From Burkholderiales bacterium (GTDB taxonomy: Bacteria > Pseudomonadota > Gammaproteobacteria > Burkholderiales > Burkholderiaceae_C), in the NCBI GenBank assembly GCA_026400105.1, contig JAPLPQ010000099.1, positions 1 through 64,000 on the forward strand: 64,000 bases of DNA. Direction: 5' to 3'. The first letter of the stretch is position 1. Each line of letters opens with the position of its first letter. The position numbers and the translations under genes were made by a program. Below are positions 27,966 through 38,023 of the stretch, one piece after another. The notes beneath the pieces were generated by a model that saw only the letters and a list, made by a program, of their open reading frames with translations, was not told the DNA's origin and ran no database searches.

Positions 27966-30647
27966 TTATGCCGGCTCGGCCTGCAGCGGCAGCTCGGCCC
28001 AGCGCAGGTCGGGGTCTTCCGGATGGCGCGTGATCACGAAGCCCAGGCTGCGCGCGAGGTCCAGCATGCCGGCGTTCTCCTTCAGGATCGTGCCGACCAC
28101 GCGCTGGGTGCCATTGGCGCGCAGGTAGCGGATCAGCTTGTCCATCAGGATCCAGCCCAGGTGCCTGCCCTTCACGTCCGAGCGCACGATCACGGCGAAC
28201 TCGGCCTCGTCGTTGTTCGGATCGCTGATGCCGCGCACCGAGCCTATCGTCTCCTCGCTGCCATCGGCATTGGTGACGGTGGCCAGGAAGGCCATCTCGC
28301 GCTCGTAGTCGATCTGGGTCAGGCGCGCGAGTTCGGTGTGTTCGAGGCTGCGCCGCGCGCTGAACATGCGCATGCGCACATCCTCGGGGTCGAGCTTGTG
28401 GAAGAAGTCCAGGTGCCTGGCCTCGTCCTCGGGTCGGATCGGCCGCAGCGTCAGCGTGCCGCCCTGGTCCCAGGGCAGGGTCTCGATCAGATGCCGCGGG
28501 TAGGCCCGGATCGCGAAGTTGGAAGCGCCCGCCGGCTTGGCCCGACTCAGGCGCACGCGCGCGTCGAGCGCGAGCGCGCCCTCATGGTTGACCATCAGCG
28601 GGTTGATGTCGAGCTCGGCGATCTCGGGAATGTCGGCCAGCAGCTGCGACACCGCCAGCAGCACATGGACGATCGCGTCATGGTCGGCCGCCGGCACCTC
28701 GCGGTAGCCCTGCAGCAGTTTGGCGATCCGGGTGCGCCCGATCAGCGAGCGCGCCAGCGAGGTATTGAGCGGCGGCAGCGCCAGCGCATGGTCGGCCACC
28801 ACCTCGACCGACACGCCGCCGGCGCCGAACAGGATCACCGGGCCGAACTGGGGGTCCACGCTGGCGCCCACGATCAGCTCGTGCGAGTGCGCTTGCTGCA
28901 CCATCGGCTGCACCGTGAAGCCTTCGATGCGCGCGTCGGGTTGGCGTTCGGCGACGCGTTGCAGCATGGCCTGGGCCGCGGCCATGACTTCACTGGCGCC
29001 GTGCAGGTTCAGCCGCACGCCACCGACATCCGACTTGTGCAGGATGTCGGGCGACAGGATCTTGATCACGACCGGATAGCCCACGGTCTCGGCCGCATAG
29101 ACCGCGGCCTCGGGCTCGGGGGGCACCACGCGCGTGGGCGTGACCGGCACGCCGGCCAGGCGCAGCAGTTCCTTCGATTCGGGCTCGGTCAGGACATCGC
29201 GGCCGTCGGCCAGCACGAAGTCGACCAGCTCGCGCATGCGCGCCAGATCGGGTTTGCTGCCCAGCGGGTCGGCGCTGGGCGTTTCCATCAGTTCGGCCTG
29301 GTGGCGGTGGTACTGGCGCAGGAAGGAGAAGGCGCGTACCGCCTCCTCGGGCGTGTTGTAGTCGGGAATGCCGGCCTGGCGGCACAGCCGTCTGGCCTCG
29401 CTGACCATGCTGCTGCCGAGCCAGCTGGCCAGCACGCGCGGGGGCCGCTGGCTGGCCAGCGGCAGCAGGGCCTGCGCGATCTCGGTGCTCGAGACGATCG
29501 CGGTCGGCGCCTGCACGAACAGCACCGCGCTGTCGCGCTGCTTGAGCAGCAACTGCAGCGCATCGAGGTAACGCTGCACCGGCGCGTCGCCGACGATGTC
29601 GACCGGGTTGCCATGCGACCAGTTGGCCGGCAGCACTGCGTCGAGCTGTTCGATCAGTCCGGGATCGAGCTCGGCCAGTTCGACGCCCGCGTTGGCCGCC
29701 GCGTCGGCCGCGATCACGCCGGCGCCGCCGCCGTTGGTCAGCACGATCAGCTTCTCGCTGCGGTTGTCGCGAAAGCGCGCCAGCAGCTCGGCCGACGAGA
29801 ACAGCTGCAGCAGGGTGTGCACGCGCAGCATGCCGGCGCGCGAGATCGCGGCGTCGAACACCGCGTCCGAGCCGGCCAGGGCGCCAGTGTGCGAGGCTGC
29901 TGCCTGCTGGCCCCGGGTGGACTGCCCGGCCTTGATCACGATCACCGGCTTGTTGCGCGCCGCCGCCCGCGCGGCCGACATGAACTTGCGCGCCGACTCG
30001 ATCGATTCGATGTAGAGCAGGATCGCACGCGTGCGCGAATCGCTGGCCAGGAAGTCCAGGATATCGCCGAAGTCGACGTCGGCATGTTCGCCCAGCGAGA
30101 TGAAATGCGAGAAGCCGATGCCGCGCGAGTTGGCCCAGTCCAGCATTGCCGTCACGAGCGCGCCCGACTGCGAGACGAAGGCGAGCTGGCCCGGCGCTGC
30201 ATTGGCCGGGGCAAAGCTGGCATTCAAGCCCAGATGCGGCACCAGCAGGCCGATGCAGTTGGGCCCCAGGATGCGCAGCGTGTGCGGCTGTGCTGCCTCC
30301 AGCATGGCCTGCTTCTGCTCGGGTGACAGCCCGGCCGTGATGACCACGGCGGCGCGCGTGCCCATGGCGCCGAGCTCGGCGATCAGGCCTGCGACGGTTT
30401 CCGGCGGGGTGCAGATCACCGCCAGTTCGGGCCCCTTGCCGCATTGCGCCGCCAGCGCCTGCAGATCGTGAAACACCGGCTTGCCGTCGAGTTCGCTCTG
30501 GTGCGGGTTGACCGCATGCAGTTCGCCCTTGTAGCCAGCAGTCAGATTGCTCCAGACCGTGTGGCCCACGCTGTGCAGGCGATCCGAGGCGCCGATGACG
30601 GCGACGCTACGGGGGGAAAACAGGGAATCGAGGTGGCGTATGCTCAT
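27966..30647 (-). CDS. Bifunctional acyl-CoA synthetase (NDP-forming-like) / GNAT acetyltransferase (Pat/YfiQ type)
   Basis: MSIRHLDSLFSPRSVAVIGASDR; ATP-grasp GYPVVIKILSPDILHKSDVGGV; C-terminal GNAT segment RSDVKGRHLGWILMDKLIRYLR. Confidence 0.93.
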   Translation of the reverse strand: MSIRHLDSLFSPRSVAVIGASDRLHSVGHTVWSNLTAGYKGELHAVNPHQSELDGKPVFHDLQALAAQCGKGPELAVICTPPETVAGLIAELGAMGTRAAVVITAGLSPEQKQAMLEAAQPHTLRILGPNCIGLLVPHLGLNASFAPANAAPGQLAFVSQSGALVTAMLDWANSRGIGFSHFISLGEHADVDFGDILDFLASDSRTRAILLYIESIESARKFMSAARAAARNKPVIVIKAGQSTRGQQAAASHTGALAGSDAVFDAAISRAGMLRVHTLLQLFSSAELLARFRDNRSEKLIVLTNGGGAGVIAADAAANAGVELAELDPGLIEQLDAVLPANWSHGNPVDIVGDAPVQRYLDALQLLLKQRDSAVLFVQAPTAIVSSTEIAQALLPLASQRPPRVLASWLGSSMVSEARRLCRQAGIPDYNTPEEAVRAFSFLRQYHRHQAELMETPSADPLGSKPDLARMRELVDFVLADGRDVLTEPESKELLRLAGVPVTPTRVVPPEPEAAVYAAETVGYPVVIKILSPDILHKSDVGGVRLNLHGASEVMAAAQAMLQRVAERQPDARIEGFTVQPMVQQAHSHELIVGASVDPQFGPVILFGAGGVSVEVVADHALALPPLNTSLARSLIGRTRIAKLLQGYREVPAADHDAIVHVLLAVSQLLADIPEIAELDINPLMVNHEGALALDARVRLSRAKPAGASNFAIRAYPRHLIETLPWDQGGTLTLRPIRPEDEARHLDFFHKLDPEDVRMRMFSARRSLEHTELARLTQIDYEREMAFLATVTNADGSEETIGSVRGISDPNNDEAEFAVIVRSDVKGRHLGWILMDKLIRYLRANGTQRVVGTILKENAGMLDLARSLGFVITRHPEDPDLRWAELPLQAEPA

Positions 30648-30812
30648 GGGAAAGGCCGTCTGGATGAGGGGAGGGTACTGCTTTGCTGCAATGCAGCATT
30701 CAATCTCATCATGCCCGAACCTGCCCATGGAATGCTGACAAAAATCAAGCGCTGGCTGACTTGTCGCCAAATCGACACAGGTTTGTCCTGGTCGGCCTGC
30801 CGTCTCAGTGCC

Positions 30813-31733
30813 TCAGTCCGCCGTCGGCTTGAGCGCGAGTCCAGCCTGATAAAGGGCATTCTTCGAGCCGCCCGTGATCTCGGCCGCCAGCCGCGCTGCA
30901 CCCTTGAGCGGCAACTCGGCCAGCAGCAGCTTGAGCACGCGCAGCGCTTCGGCGTCCGGGCCGTCCTCGCTGGCCGCAACGCGCGCCAGCGGATGCAGCG
31001 CGAGCGCGAATTCGCCCTTGCCATGCATCGGATCGGCCGCCAGCCAGTCGGCCAGCTCGTCGCAGCGCAGCGTGACGAGCTGCTCGAACTGCTTGGTCAG
31101 CTCGCGCCCCAGCGTGACCCGGCGTTCACCCAGCTCGATCAGGTCCTTGGCCAGGGTCTGGATCCGGTGCGGCGCTTCGAGCAACACGCAGGCGTGCGGC
31201 TGCTGGGCCAGCCGGCGCAGTGCCTGCGCGCGCGCCGAGCCCTTGGTCGGCAGGAAACCGGTGAACTCGAAGGCGGCATCGGTCTCGGTCGCCGCCAGTC
31301 CGGCCACGCTCAGCAGCGTCGTCACGCTGCTGGCGCCCGGCAGCGGGATCGCGCGCAGTCCGGCCGCCTGCACCGCCGCGCAGAGCCGGGCACCCGGGTC
31401 GCTGATGCCCGGCGTGCCGGCGTCGCTGACATAGGCGATGCGCTCGCCGCGTTGCAGCCGCTCAACCACGCCGATCGCGGCCTCGGCCTCGTTGTGCTGG
31501 TGCAGCGCGAGCAAGGGCCGATGCAGCCCGTAGGCCTGCAGCAGGCTGGCCGTGTGGCGGGTGTCCTCGCAGGCGATCGCGTCGACCAGCCCGAGCAGGT
31601 GCAGCGCGCGCAGCGTGATGTCGGCCAGATTGCCGATCGGGGTGGCGACCACATAGAGCGCACCGGCGGGATAATGTTGCGCACCGGCTGCCGCTTGCGC
31701 GGCGCCCAGCGCCGGCTGGAAGGAGGGGTTCAA
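30813..31733 (-). CDS. rsmI: 16S rRNA (cytidine(1402)-2'-O)-methyltransferase
   Basis: ALYVVATPIGNLADITLRALHLLGLVDAIACEDTRHTASLLQAYG; start uncertain, TTG at 31733 proposed. Confidence 0.93.
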   Translation of the reverse strand: MNPSFQPALGAAQAAAGAQHYPAGALYVVATPIGNLADITLRALHLLGLVDAIACEDTRHTASLLQAYGLHRPLLALHQHNEAEAAIGVVERLQRGERIAYVSDAGTPGISDPGARLCAAVQAAGLRAIPLPGASSVTTLLSVAGLAATETDAAFEFTGFLPTKGSARAQALRRLAQQPHACVLLEAPHRIQTLAKDLIELGERRVTLGRELTKQFEQLVTLRCDELADWLAADPMHGKGEFALALHPLARVAASEDGPDAEALRVLKLLLAELPLKGAARLAAEITGGSKNALYQAGLALKPTAD

Positions 31734-31734
31734 G

Positions 31735-32139
31735 ATGACGTTCCAGATTGAAGGTGCAGCCGCTACCAGCAAGGCCAGGGGCGACAGGGCCGAACAGCTG
31801 GCGCTCGACCATCTGCAGCGCCAGGGCCTGCGCCTGGTCTGCCGCAATTTCAGGACGCCAGGCCGTGGTGGCGGCGAGATCGATCTGATTATGCGCGAGC
31901 GCGACGGCACGCTGGTGTTCGTCGAGGTACGCCAGCGCCGTTCGCTGGCCCAGGGCGGCGCGGCGGCCAGCATCGTGGCCAGCAAGCAGCGCCGCATCGT
32001 GTTCGCGGCGCGCCATTTCCTGGCCCGGCTTGCCAGCCTGCCACCCTGCCGTTTCGATGCGGTGCTGCTGCAGGGCCGGCTCGACGGTCCCGAGCCGCCC
32101 GCGATCGAATGGCTGCGCGCCGCTTTCGATGCCGGCTAG
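31735..32139 (+). CDS. yraN: YraN family (UPF0102) nuclease-like protein
   Basis: GDRAEQLALDHLQRQGLRLVCRNFRTPGRGGGEIDLIMRERDGTLVFVEVRQR; SD aaggagg. Confidence 0.93.
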   Translation: MTFQIEGAAATSKARGDRAEQLALDHLQRQGLRLVCRNFRTPGRGGGEIDLIMRERDGTLVFVEVRQRRSLAQGGAAASIVASKQRRIVFAARHFLARLASLPPCRFDAVLLQGRLDGPEPPAIEWLRAAFDAG

Positions 32140-32177
32140 GTCGTTGCACCGCCCCGGCCCGGTTTATCATCCGCCCC

Positions 32178-32786
32178 ATGGTTTTGCAACGCATCCAACA
32201 GCAATTCATCGACAGCGCCGACATCCAGTATCAATGTGCCCAGAGTCTGGCGCCCGCCGTGGAGGCCGCACTCACCGCCATCCTGGCTTCGGTCACCGGC
32301 GGCGGCAAGATACTGGCCTGCGGCAACGGGGCCTCGGTCGGCTTGGTCGAGGCGTTCGCGAGCGCCTTTGTCGGCCGCTTCGAGCGCGACCGGCCCGAAC
32401 TCGCTGCGCTCGCCCTGGGCAGCAATGCCGCCGTCTTCACCGGACTCTACAACGCCTTCGATGCGCGCTCGGTCTATGCCCGCCAGGTGCGCGCGCTCGG
32501 TCAGCCGGGCGATACCCTGCTGGTCGTCACCAGCCTGTCGCAGGCGCCCGAGATACTGGGCGCAGTCGAGGCTGCGCATGAGCGCGAGATGATCGTGGTG
32601 GCCCTGTGCGGCGCCCGCGCCGGCGCGCTCGGCCAACAGCTCAAGGACACCGACGTGCTGGTCTGCGTGCCGAGCGAACGCCTGCCGCGCATCCACGAGG
32701 CGCATCAGGTCGTGCTGCACTGTATCTGTGATGGCGTCGATGTCCAGTTGCTGGGCGACGATGCACCCGAGGAGTTTGCCGAATGA
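32178..32786 (+). CDS. SIS domain protein, DiaA/GmhA-like
   Basis: QFIDSADIQYQCAQSLAPAVEAALTAILASVTGGGKILACGNGASVGLVEAFASAFVGRFERDRP. Confidence 0.85.
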   Translation: MVLQRIQQQFIDSADIQYQCAQSLAPAVEAALTAILASVTGGGKILACGNGASVGLVEAFASAFVGRFERDRPELAALALGSNAAVFTGLYNAFDARSVYARQVRALGQPGDTLLVVTSLSQAPEILGAVEAAHEREMIVVALCGARAGALGQQLKDTDVLVCVPSERLPRIHEAHQVVLHCICDGVDVQLLGDDAPEEFAE

Positions 32787-33415
32787 AAACACTGACCCTT
32801 CCCCTGCTGCGCGGCACCGCCGCCCTGCTGCTGGCCGCCACGCTCGGCGGCCTGGTATCGGGCTGCGCACCCCTGATGATCGGGGCCGCCGTTGGCACGG
32901 GTCTGGTCGCGGCCGACCGTCGCAGCTCGGGCGCCCAGCTCGAGGACGAGGCGATCGAGCTCAAGGCTTCCAACCGCATCACTGAAGCCGTTGGTACCCG
33001 CGTGCGTGTCAATGTCACGAGCTACAACCGCCAGGTGCTGCTGAGCGGCGAAGTGCCCAACGAGGCCGACCGCCAGCGCGTGCAGCAGATCGTCTCCGGC
33101 GTCGACAACGTGCGCTCGGTCGTCAACGAGCTCTCGATCATCGACAGCCCGACCCTGACCCAGCGCACCTCCGACCTCGTGCTGAGCGGCCGGGTCAAGG
33201 CCGGCTTCATCGACAACCACGAACTCTCGTCCCAGGCCTTCAAGATCGTGACCGAGCGCGGCACCGTCTACCTGATGGGCCGCGTGACCCGGCGCGAGGC
33301 CGATCTGGCGACCGAGATCGCGCGCACCACCAGCGGCGCCAAGGCCGTCGTGCGCATCTTCGACTACCTGAGCGAAGACGAGCTCAAGCGCCTGCAGCCC
33401 CCGCCCGCGCGCTAA
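32783..33415 (+). CDS. BON-domain outer membrane lipoprotein (DolP/OsmY-like)
   Basis: Lipobox LVSGCAPLMIGAAVGTG; two BON domains; ATGA overlap with the SIS gene. Confidence 0.9.
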   Translation: MKTLTLPLLRGTAALLLAATLGGLVSGCAPLMIGAAVGTGLVAADRRSSGAQLEDEAIELKASNRITEAVGTRVRVNVTSYNRQVLLSGEVPNEADRQRVQQIVSGVDNVRSVVNELSIIDSPTLTQRTSDLVLSGRVKAGFIDNHELSSQAFKIVTERGTVYLMGRVTRREADLATEIARTTSGAKAVVRIFDYLSEDELKRLQPPPAR

Positions 33416-33462
33416 GTCTCCCACCACAACACTGAACCGGCACCGCCTCCGCGGTCGGCGGC

Positions 33463-34605
33463 TCAGACCAGGGTCAGGTGCTCGGTGCCAGCCGACAGAT
33501 CGGCGCTGCGCGCGCGCTGGCTGTTGAGCTTGATGTTGAGCTTGAGGTCGTTTTGCGAGTCGGCGTTGCGCAGCGCCTCCTCGTAGGAAATCAGCCGGGC
33601 CTCGAAGGCGTCGAACAGCGCCTGGTCGAAGGTCTGCATGCCGACTTCGCGGCTCTTCTTCATGGTCTCCTTGATCTCGTTGATCTCGCCCTTCATGATC
33701 TGGTCGGCGATCAGGCCGCTGTGCAGCAGCACCTCGACCACGGCATAACGCCCCTTGCCGTCCTGGCGCGGGATCAGGCGCTGCGCGATCATGCCCTTGA
33801 TGTTGAGCGAGACATCCTTGAGCATCTGCGCGTGGCGCTCCTGCGGGAAGAAGTTGATGATGCGCTCCATCGCCTGGTTGGCGCTGTTGGCGTGCAGCGT
33901 CGCCATGCAGAGATGGCCGGTCTCGGCGAACGCGATCGCGTGCTCCATGGTCTCGCGGTCGCGGATCTCGCCCATCAGGATCACATTGGGCGCCTGACGC
34001 AGCGAGTTCTTCAGCGCGTTGTCCCAGCTGTCGGTGTCGAGCCCGACCTCGCGCTGGGTGATGATGCAGTTCTTGTGCTGATGCACGAATTCGATCGGGT
34101 CCTCCACCGTCACGATATGCTCATGCGTGTTCTCGTTGCGCCAGTCGACCATCGCCGCCAGCGTGGTCGACTTGCCCGATCCGGTGCCGCCGACCAGGAT
34201 GCAGATGCCGCGCTTGGCCAGCGCGACATTCTTGAGCACCAGGGGCAGGCCAAGTCCGTCTATGGTCGGGATCTGGCCCGGAATCGTGCGCATGACGATG
34301 CCGACCTTGCCCATCTGCAGGAAGCAGTTGACGCGAAACCGCCCGATGCCGGCCGGCGCGATCGCGAAATTGCATTCCCGGCTGCGCTCGAACTCGGCCG
34401 CCTGCTTGTCGTTCATGATCGCGCGTGCCAGCGACTGGGTGTGCTGGCTGCTCAGCGGCTGCGGCGACACCTTGCTGATCTGGCCGTCGACCTTGATCGC
34501 AGGCGGGAACTCGGCAGTCAGGAACAGGTCGCTGCCCTTGCGCTCAATCAGCAGCTTGAGCAGGTCGTTGACGAATTTGCTCGCTTGATCGCGTTCCATC
34601 TGCAT
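33463..34605 (-). CDS. pilU: Type IV pilus retraction ATPase PilU
   Basis: 380 aa; GGTGSGKSTTLAAMVDWRNENTHEHIVTVEDPIEFVHQHKNCIITQREVGLDTDSW. Confidence 0.95.
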   Translation of the reverse strand: MQMERDQASKFVNDLLKLLIERKGSDLFLTAEFPPAIKVDGQISKVSPQPLSSQHTQSLARAIMNDKQAAEFERSRECNFAIAPAGIGRFRVNCFLQMGKVGIVMRTIPGQIPTIDGLGLPLVLKNVALAKRGICILVGGTGSGKSTTLAAMVDWRNENTHEHIVTVEDPIEFVHQHKNCIITQREVGLDTDSWDNALKNSLRQAPNVILMGEIRDRETMEHAIAFAETGHLCMATLHANSANQAMERIINFFPQERHAQMLKDVSLNIKGMIAQRLIPRQDGKGRYAVVEVLLHSGLIADQIMKGEINEIKETMKKSREVGMQTFDQALFDAFEARLISYEEALRNADSQNDLKLNIKLNSQRARSADLSAGTEHLTLV

Positions 34606-34651
34606 TCTCCTGCCGGGCTCAGCCGGGAAATTTTTAGCGAAACCGTCCCGG

Positions 34652-35695
34652 TCAACCCGGGAAGTTTTCCGGGATCTTGGACTTGCTGCGCGCCTCGGCG
34701 TTGGAAATCTGGTTGCGTCGGACCAGATCGGTCAGGCTCTGGTCCAGCGTCTGCATGCCAAAGCCGTTGCCCATCTGGATCGCCGAATACATCTGCGCGA
34801 CCTTGTTCTCGCGGATCAGGTTGCGCACCGCCGGCGTGCCGAGCATGATCTCGTGCGCCGCGATGCGGCCGCTGCCCTCCTTGTTCTTGCACAGGGTCTG
34901 CGAGATCACCGCCACCAGCGACTCCGACAGCATGGCCCGCACCATGTCCTTTTCCTCGGAAGGAAAGACGTCGACGATGCGGTCGATGGTCTTGGCTGCC
35001 GACGAGGTGTGCAGCGTGCCGAACACCAGATGGCCGGTCTCGGCCGCCGTCATCGCGAGCCGGATCGTCTCGAGGTCGCGCATCTCGCCGACCAGGATCG
35101 CGTCCGGGTCCTCGCGCAGCGCCGAGCGCAGCGCACTGGCGAACGACAGCGTCATGCGCCCGACCTCGCGCTGGTTGACCAGGCATTTCTTGGATTCATG
35201 CACGAACTCGATCGGGTCCTCGATCGTCAGCACATGGCCGTAGGCGCGCTCGTTGAGGTGGTTGACCATCGCCGCCAGCGTGGTCGATTTGCCCGATCCG
35301 GTCGGACCCGTCACCAGCACCAGGCCGCGCGGCTTGAGCGCCAGCTCGGCAAAGATCGGCGGACAGTTGAGCTGCTCGAGCGTCAGGATCTTGGAGGGAA
35401 TGGTCCGGAACGCCGCCGCCGCACCGCGGTTCTGGTTGAAGGCATTGACCCGAAAGCGTGCCAGCCCCTCGATCTCGAACGAGAAGTCCACCTCGAGGAA
35501 TTCCTCGTAGTGCTTGCGCTGGGCATCGTTCATGATGTCGTAGATCATCGCGTGGACCTGCTTGTGGTCCAGCGCCTCCACGTTGATGCGCCTGATGTCC
35601 CCATGCACCCGTATCATCGGCGGCAGCCCGGCCGACAGGTGCAGATCCGAGGCCTTGTTCTTGGTGCTGAAAGCCAGCAGCTGGGTGATGTCCAT
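34652..35695 (-). CDS. pilT: Type IV pilus retraction ATPase PilT
   Basis: MDITQLLAFSTKNKASDLHLSAGLPPMIRVHGDIRRI; TGPTGSGKSTTLAAM. Confidence 0.97.
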   Translation of the reverse strand: MDITQLLAFSTKNKASDLHLSAGLPPMIRVHGDIRRINVEALDHKQVHAMIYDIMNDAQRKHYEEFLEVDFSFEIEGLARFRVNAFNQNRGAAAAFRTIPSKILTLEQLNCPPIFAELALKPRGLVLVTGPTGSGKSTTLAAMVNHLNERAYGHVLTIEDPIEFVHESKKCLVNQREVGRMTLSFASALRSALREDPDAILVGEMRDLETIRLAMTAAETGHLVFGTLHTSSAAKTIDRIVDVFPSEEKDMVRAMLSESLVAVISQTLCKNKEGSGRIAAHEIMLGTPAVRNLIRENKVAQMYSAIQMGNGFGMQTLDQSLTDLVRRNQISNAEARSKSKIPENFPG

Positions 35696-35720
35696 CCCGA
35701 CTCCCTTGTTTTTTATCATT

Positions 35721-36428
35721 ATGTCCATGATCTCCGCCAATCTCCAAGCAGTACAAGCGCGCATCGAGCTGGCCTGTGCTCGCGCCGGCCGGCCCAGGGG
35801 AGCGGTGCAGCTGCTGGCGGTCTCCAAGACCTTCGATGCCGATGCGGTGCGCCAGGCCTGGAGCGCCGGCCAGCGCGCCTTTGGTGAGAACTATGTGCAG
35901 GAGGGAGTCGAGAAGGTGCAGCAGCTGCGCGCGGCTGGTCTGGCCGGTATCGAGTGGCATTGCATCGGGCCGCTGCAGAGCAACAAGACCCGCCCGGTGG
36001 CCGAGCATTTCGACTGGGTCCATACGGTGGACCGGCTCAAGGTCGCGCAACGCCTGAGCGAGCAGCGGCCGCCGGAATTGCCGCCGTTGCAGGTCTGCGT
36101 GCAGGTCAATGTCGATGGCGGTTCGAACAAGTCGGGCGTGCTGCCGGAGCAGGCGCTCGGGCTGGCGCAGGCCGTCGCGGCCTTGCCGCGCCTGCGCCTG
36201 CGCGGCCTGATGTGCATTCCCGAACCCGCGCCCGATTTCGCCAGCGCCTGCGCGGTGTTTGGCCGCGCGCACGCGCTGTTCGAGGCGCTCAATGCGCAGG
36301 GGCTGGCGCTCGACACCCTGTCGATGGGCATGAGCGACGACCTCGAGGCCGCCATCGCCAGCGGCAGCACCCTGGTGCGCGTGGGCAGCGCGATCTTTGG
36401 CGCCCGCCACTACCCTGCGCCGGCCTGA
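35721..36428 (+). CDS. yggS: YggS family pyridoxal phosphate homeostasis protein
   Basis: LLAVSKTFDADAVRQAWSAGQRAFGENYVQEGVEKV...WHCIGPLQSNKTR; start 35721 or 35727. Confidence 0.95.
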   Translation: MSMISANLQAVQARIELACARAGRPRGAVQLLAVSKTFDADAVRQAWSAGQRAFGENYVQEGVEKVQQLRAAGLAGIEWHCIGPLQSNKTRPVAEHFDWVHTVDRLKVAQRLSEQRPPELPPLQVCVQVNVDGGSNKSGVLPEQALGLAQAVAALPRLRLRGLMCIPEPAPDFASACAVFGRAHALFEALNAQGLALDTLSMGMSDDLEAAIASGSTLVRVGSAIFGARHYPAPA

Positions 36429-36633
36429 GCCAGCGCTGCTGGCTGCGAGCTCCAGGGCGTTTGCCGCGGCAACGGCTGCGGCCTGTTCCTGTGCCACCCA
36501 TGCGTGATCTGGCTGATGCCCTGCTTGCAATTCGATCTGCGGGGCATTATTGTCATTGCTGCAGCAGGACATGACCTGTCGGGTCATCGACGCTGGCAAC
36601 GACTCAGCTATCCAGATTCAAGGAGTGAAAAGC

Positions 36634-37062
36634 ATGAACAGCCTCATGACGCGCGGCACCCGGTTCGACGATCTGTTCAAGGACCTGATGTTGCCCGGAT
36701 TCTTCATCCGGCCGCTGCACGGCGACCCGCTGCCGCAGTCGATCAAGGTCGATGTCAAGGAATCGGACGGCGCCTACACGGTGCACGCCGAGCTGCCCGG
36801 GGTTGCGAAGGAGGATATCCAGGTCACGGTCGAAGGCAATGTCGTGACCCTGTGCGCCGAGGTCAAGCAGCAAGACAGCCAGGGCGCCGACGAGAAATCC
36901 TTGCGCAGCGAGCGCTATTTCGGTTCGGTCGCGCGCAGCTTCCAGTTGCCCGCCGACATCGACAACAGCCAGGCCAAGGCCAAGTTCGACAACGGCGTGC
37001 TGAGCCTGACGCTGCCCAAGCGCCAGGGCAGCAGCAGCGGCCATCGACTCGAGATCGACTGA
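36634..37062 (+). CDS. Small heat shock protein Hsp20/alpha-crystallin family
   Basis: IKVDVKESDGAYTVHAELPGVAKEDIQVTVEGNVVTL...NGVLSLTLPKR. Confidence 0.93.
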   Translation: MNSLMTRGTRFDDLFKDLMLPGFFIRPLHGDPLPQSIKVDVKESDGAYTVHAELPGVAKEDIQVTVEGNVVTLCAEVKQQDSQGADEKSLRSERYFGSVARSFQLPADIDNSQAKAKFDNGVLSLTLPKRQGSSSGHRLEID

Positions 37063-37104
37063 GCCAGCCGGCCGTCAGTGTCTGCTGTCGGCCGCCTACC
37101 GCTG

Positions 37105-37953
37105 TCAGCGGAACACCACGGTCCGGTGACCGTTGAGTCGCACGCGGTGCTCGCTGTGCCACTTGACGGCGCGCGCGAGCACCTGGCTTTCGGTGTCGCG
37201 GCCGATGCTCGTCAGGTCGTCCACCGTCATCGCATGGTCGACCCGGGCCACATCCTGTTCGATGATCGGACCTTCGTCGAGGTCGGCGGTCACGTAGTGG
37301 GCGGTGGCTCCGATCAGCTTGACGCCGCGCTGGTGCGCCTGGTAGTAGGGCTTGGCGCCCTTGAAGCTCGGCAGGAAGCTGTGGTGGATGTTGATCGCCT
37401 TGCCGGCCAGCTTGCGGCACATCTCGTTCGACAGCACCTGCATGTAGCGTGCCAGCACCACCAGGTCGGCCTGCTCCTGCTCGATGATCTCGAGCTGGCG
37501 CGCCTCGACCTGGGCCTTGGTCGCTGCCGTGACCGGCAGGTGGTGGAACGGGATGTTGTAGCTCGCCGCGAGCTGGTAGAAATCGCGGTGGTTGCTGATG
37601 ATGGCCCGGATGTCGATCGGCAGCAGGCCGCTCTTCCAGCGGAACAGCAGATCGTTCAGGCAGTGGCCCTGCTGGCTCACCATGATCACGGTCGGCAGGC
37701 GGGAGTCCAGCCCATGCAGGCTCCACTCCATCTCGTGCGCCTGCACGAACAGCCTGACCTCGTGGCGCAGCTCCTGCTCGTTCAGGCTCAGGCAGCAGAA
37801 CTGCACCCGCATGAAGAACAGTCCGGTGTCGCGGTCGTTGTACTGGGCGGCTTCCTCGATGTTGCCGCCATGTTCCAGCAGGAAGCCCGAGACAGCGTGC
37901 ACGATGCCGGGCTTGTCCTGGCAGGACAGGGTCAAGACGTAAGTTGGATTCAT
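37105..37953 (-). CDS. purU: Formyltetrahydrofolate deformylase
   Basis: MNPTYVLTLSCQDKPGIVHAVSGFLLEHGGNI; INIHHSFLPSFKGAKPYYQAHQRGVKLIGATAHYVTADLDEGPIIEQDV. Confidence 0.97.
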   Translation of the reverse strand: MNPTYVLTLSCQDKPGIVHAVSGFLLEHGGNIEEAAQYNDRDTGLFFMRVQFCCLSLNEQELRHEVRLFVQAHEMEWSLHGLDSRLPTVIMVSQQGHCLNDLLFRWKSGLLPIDIRAIISNHRDFYQLAASYNIPFHHLPVTAATKAQVEARQLEIIEQEQADLVVLARYMQVLSNEMCRKLAGKAINIHHSFLPSFKGAKPYYQAHQRGVKLIGATAHYVTADLDEGPIIEQDVARVDHAMTVDDLTSIGRDTESQVLARAVKWHSEHRVRLNGHRTVVFR

Positions 37954-38023
37954 GGTGCTGCGATTGTCGCGCATCGCATGCGGGCCGCCCGCGGCAGCCC
38001 GTCGTCTTGCCGGCCTGCTGGTT

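Noticed and set aside
28023-30326. 767-aa plus-strand ORF antisense to the acyl-CoA synthetase/GNAT gene
   Set aside because: Composition typical of a high-GC antisense frame (R/H/Q/G/A-rich, no domain); the opposite strand encodes a clear protein family.
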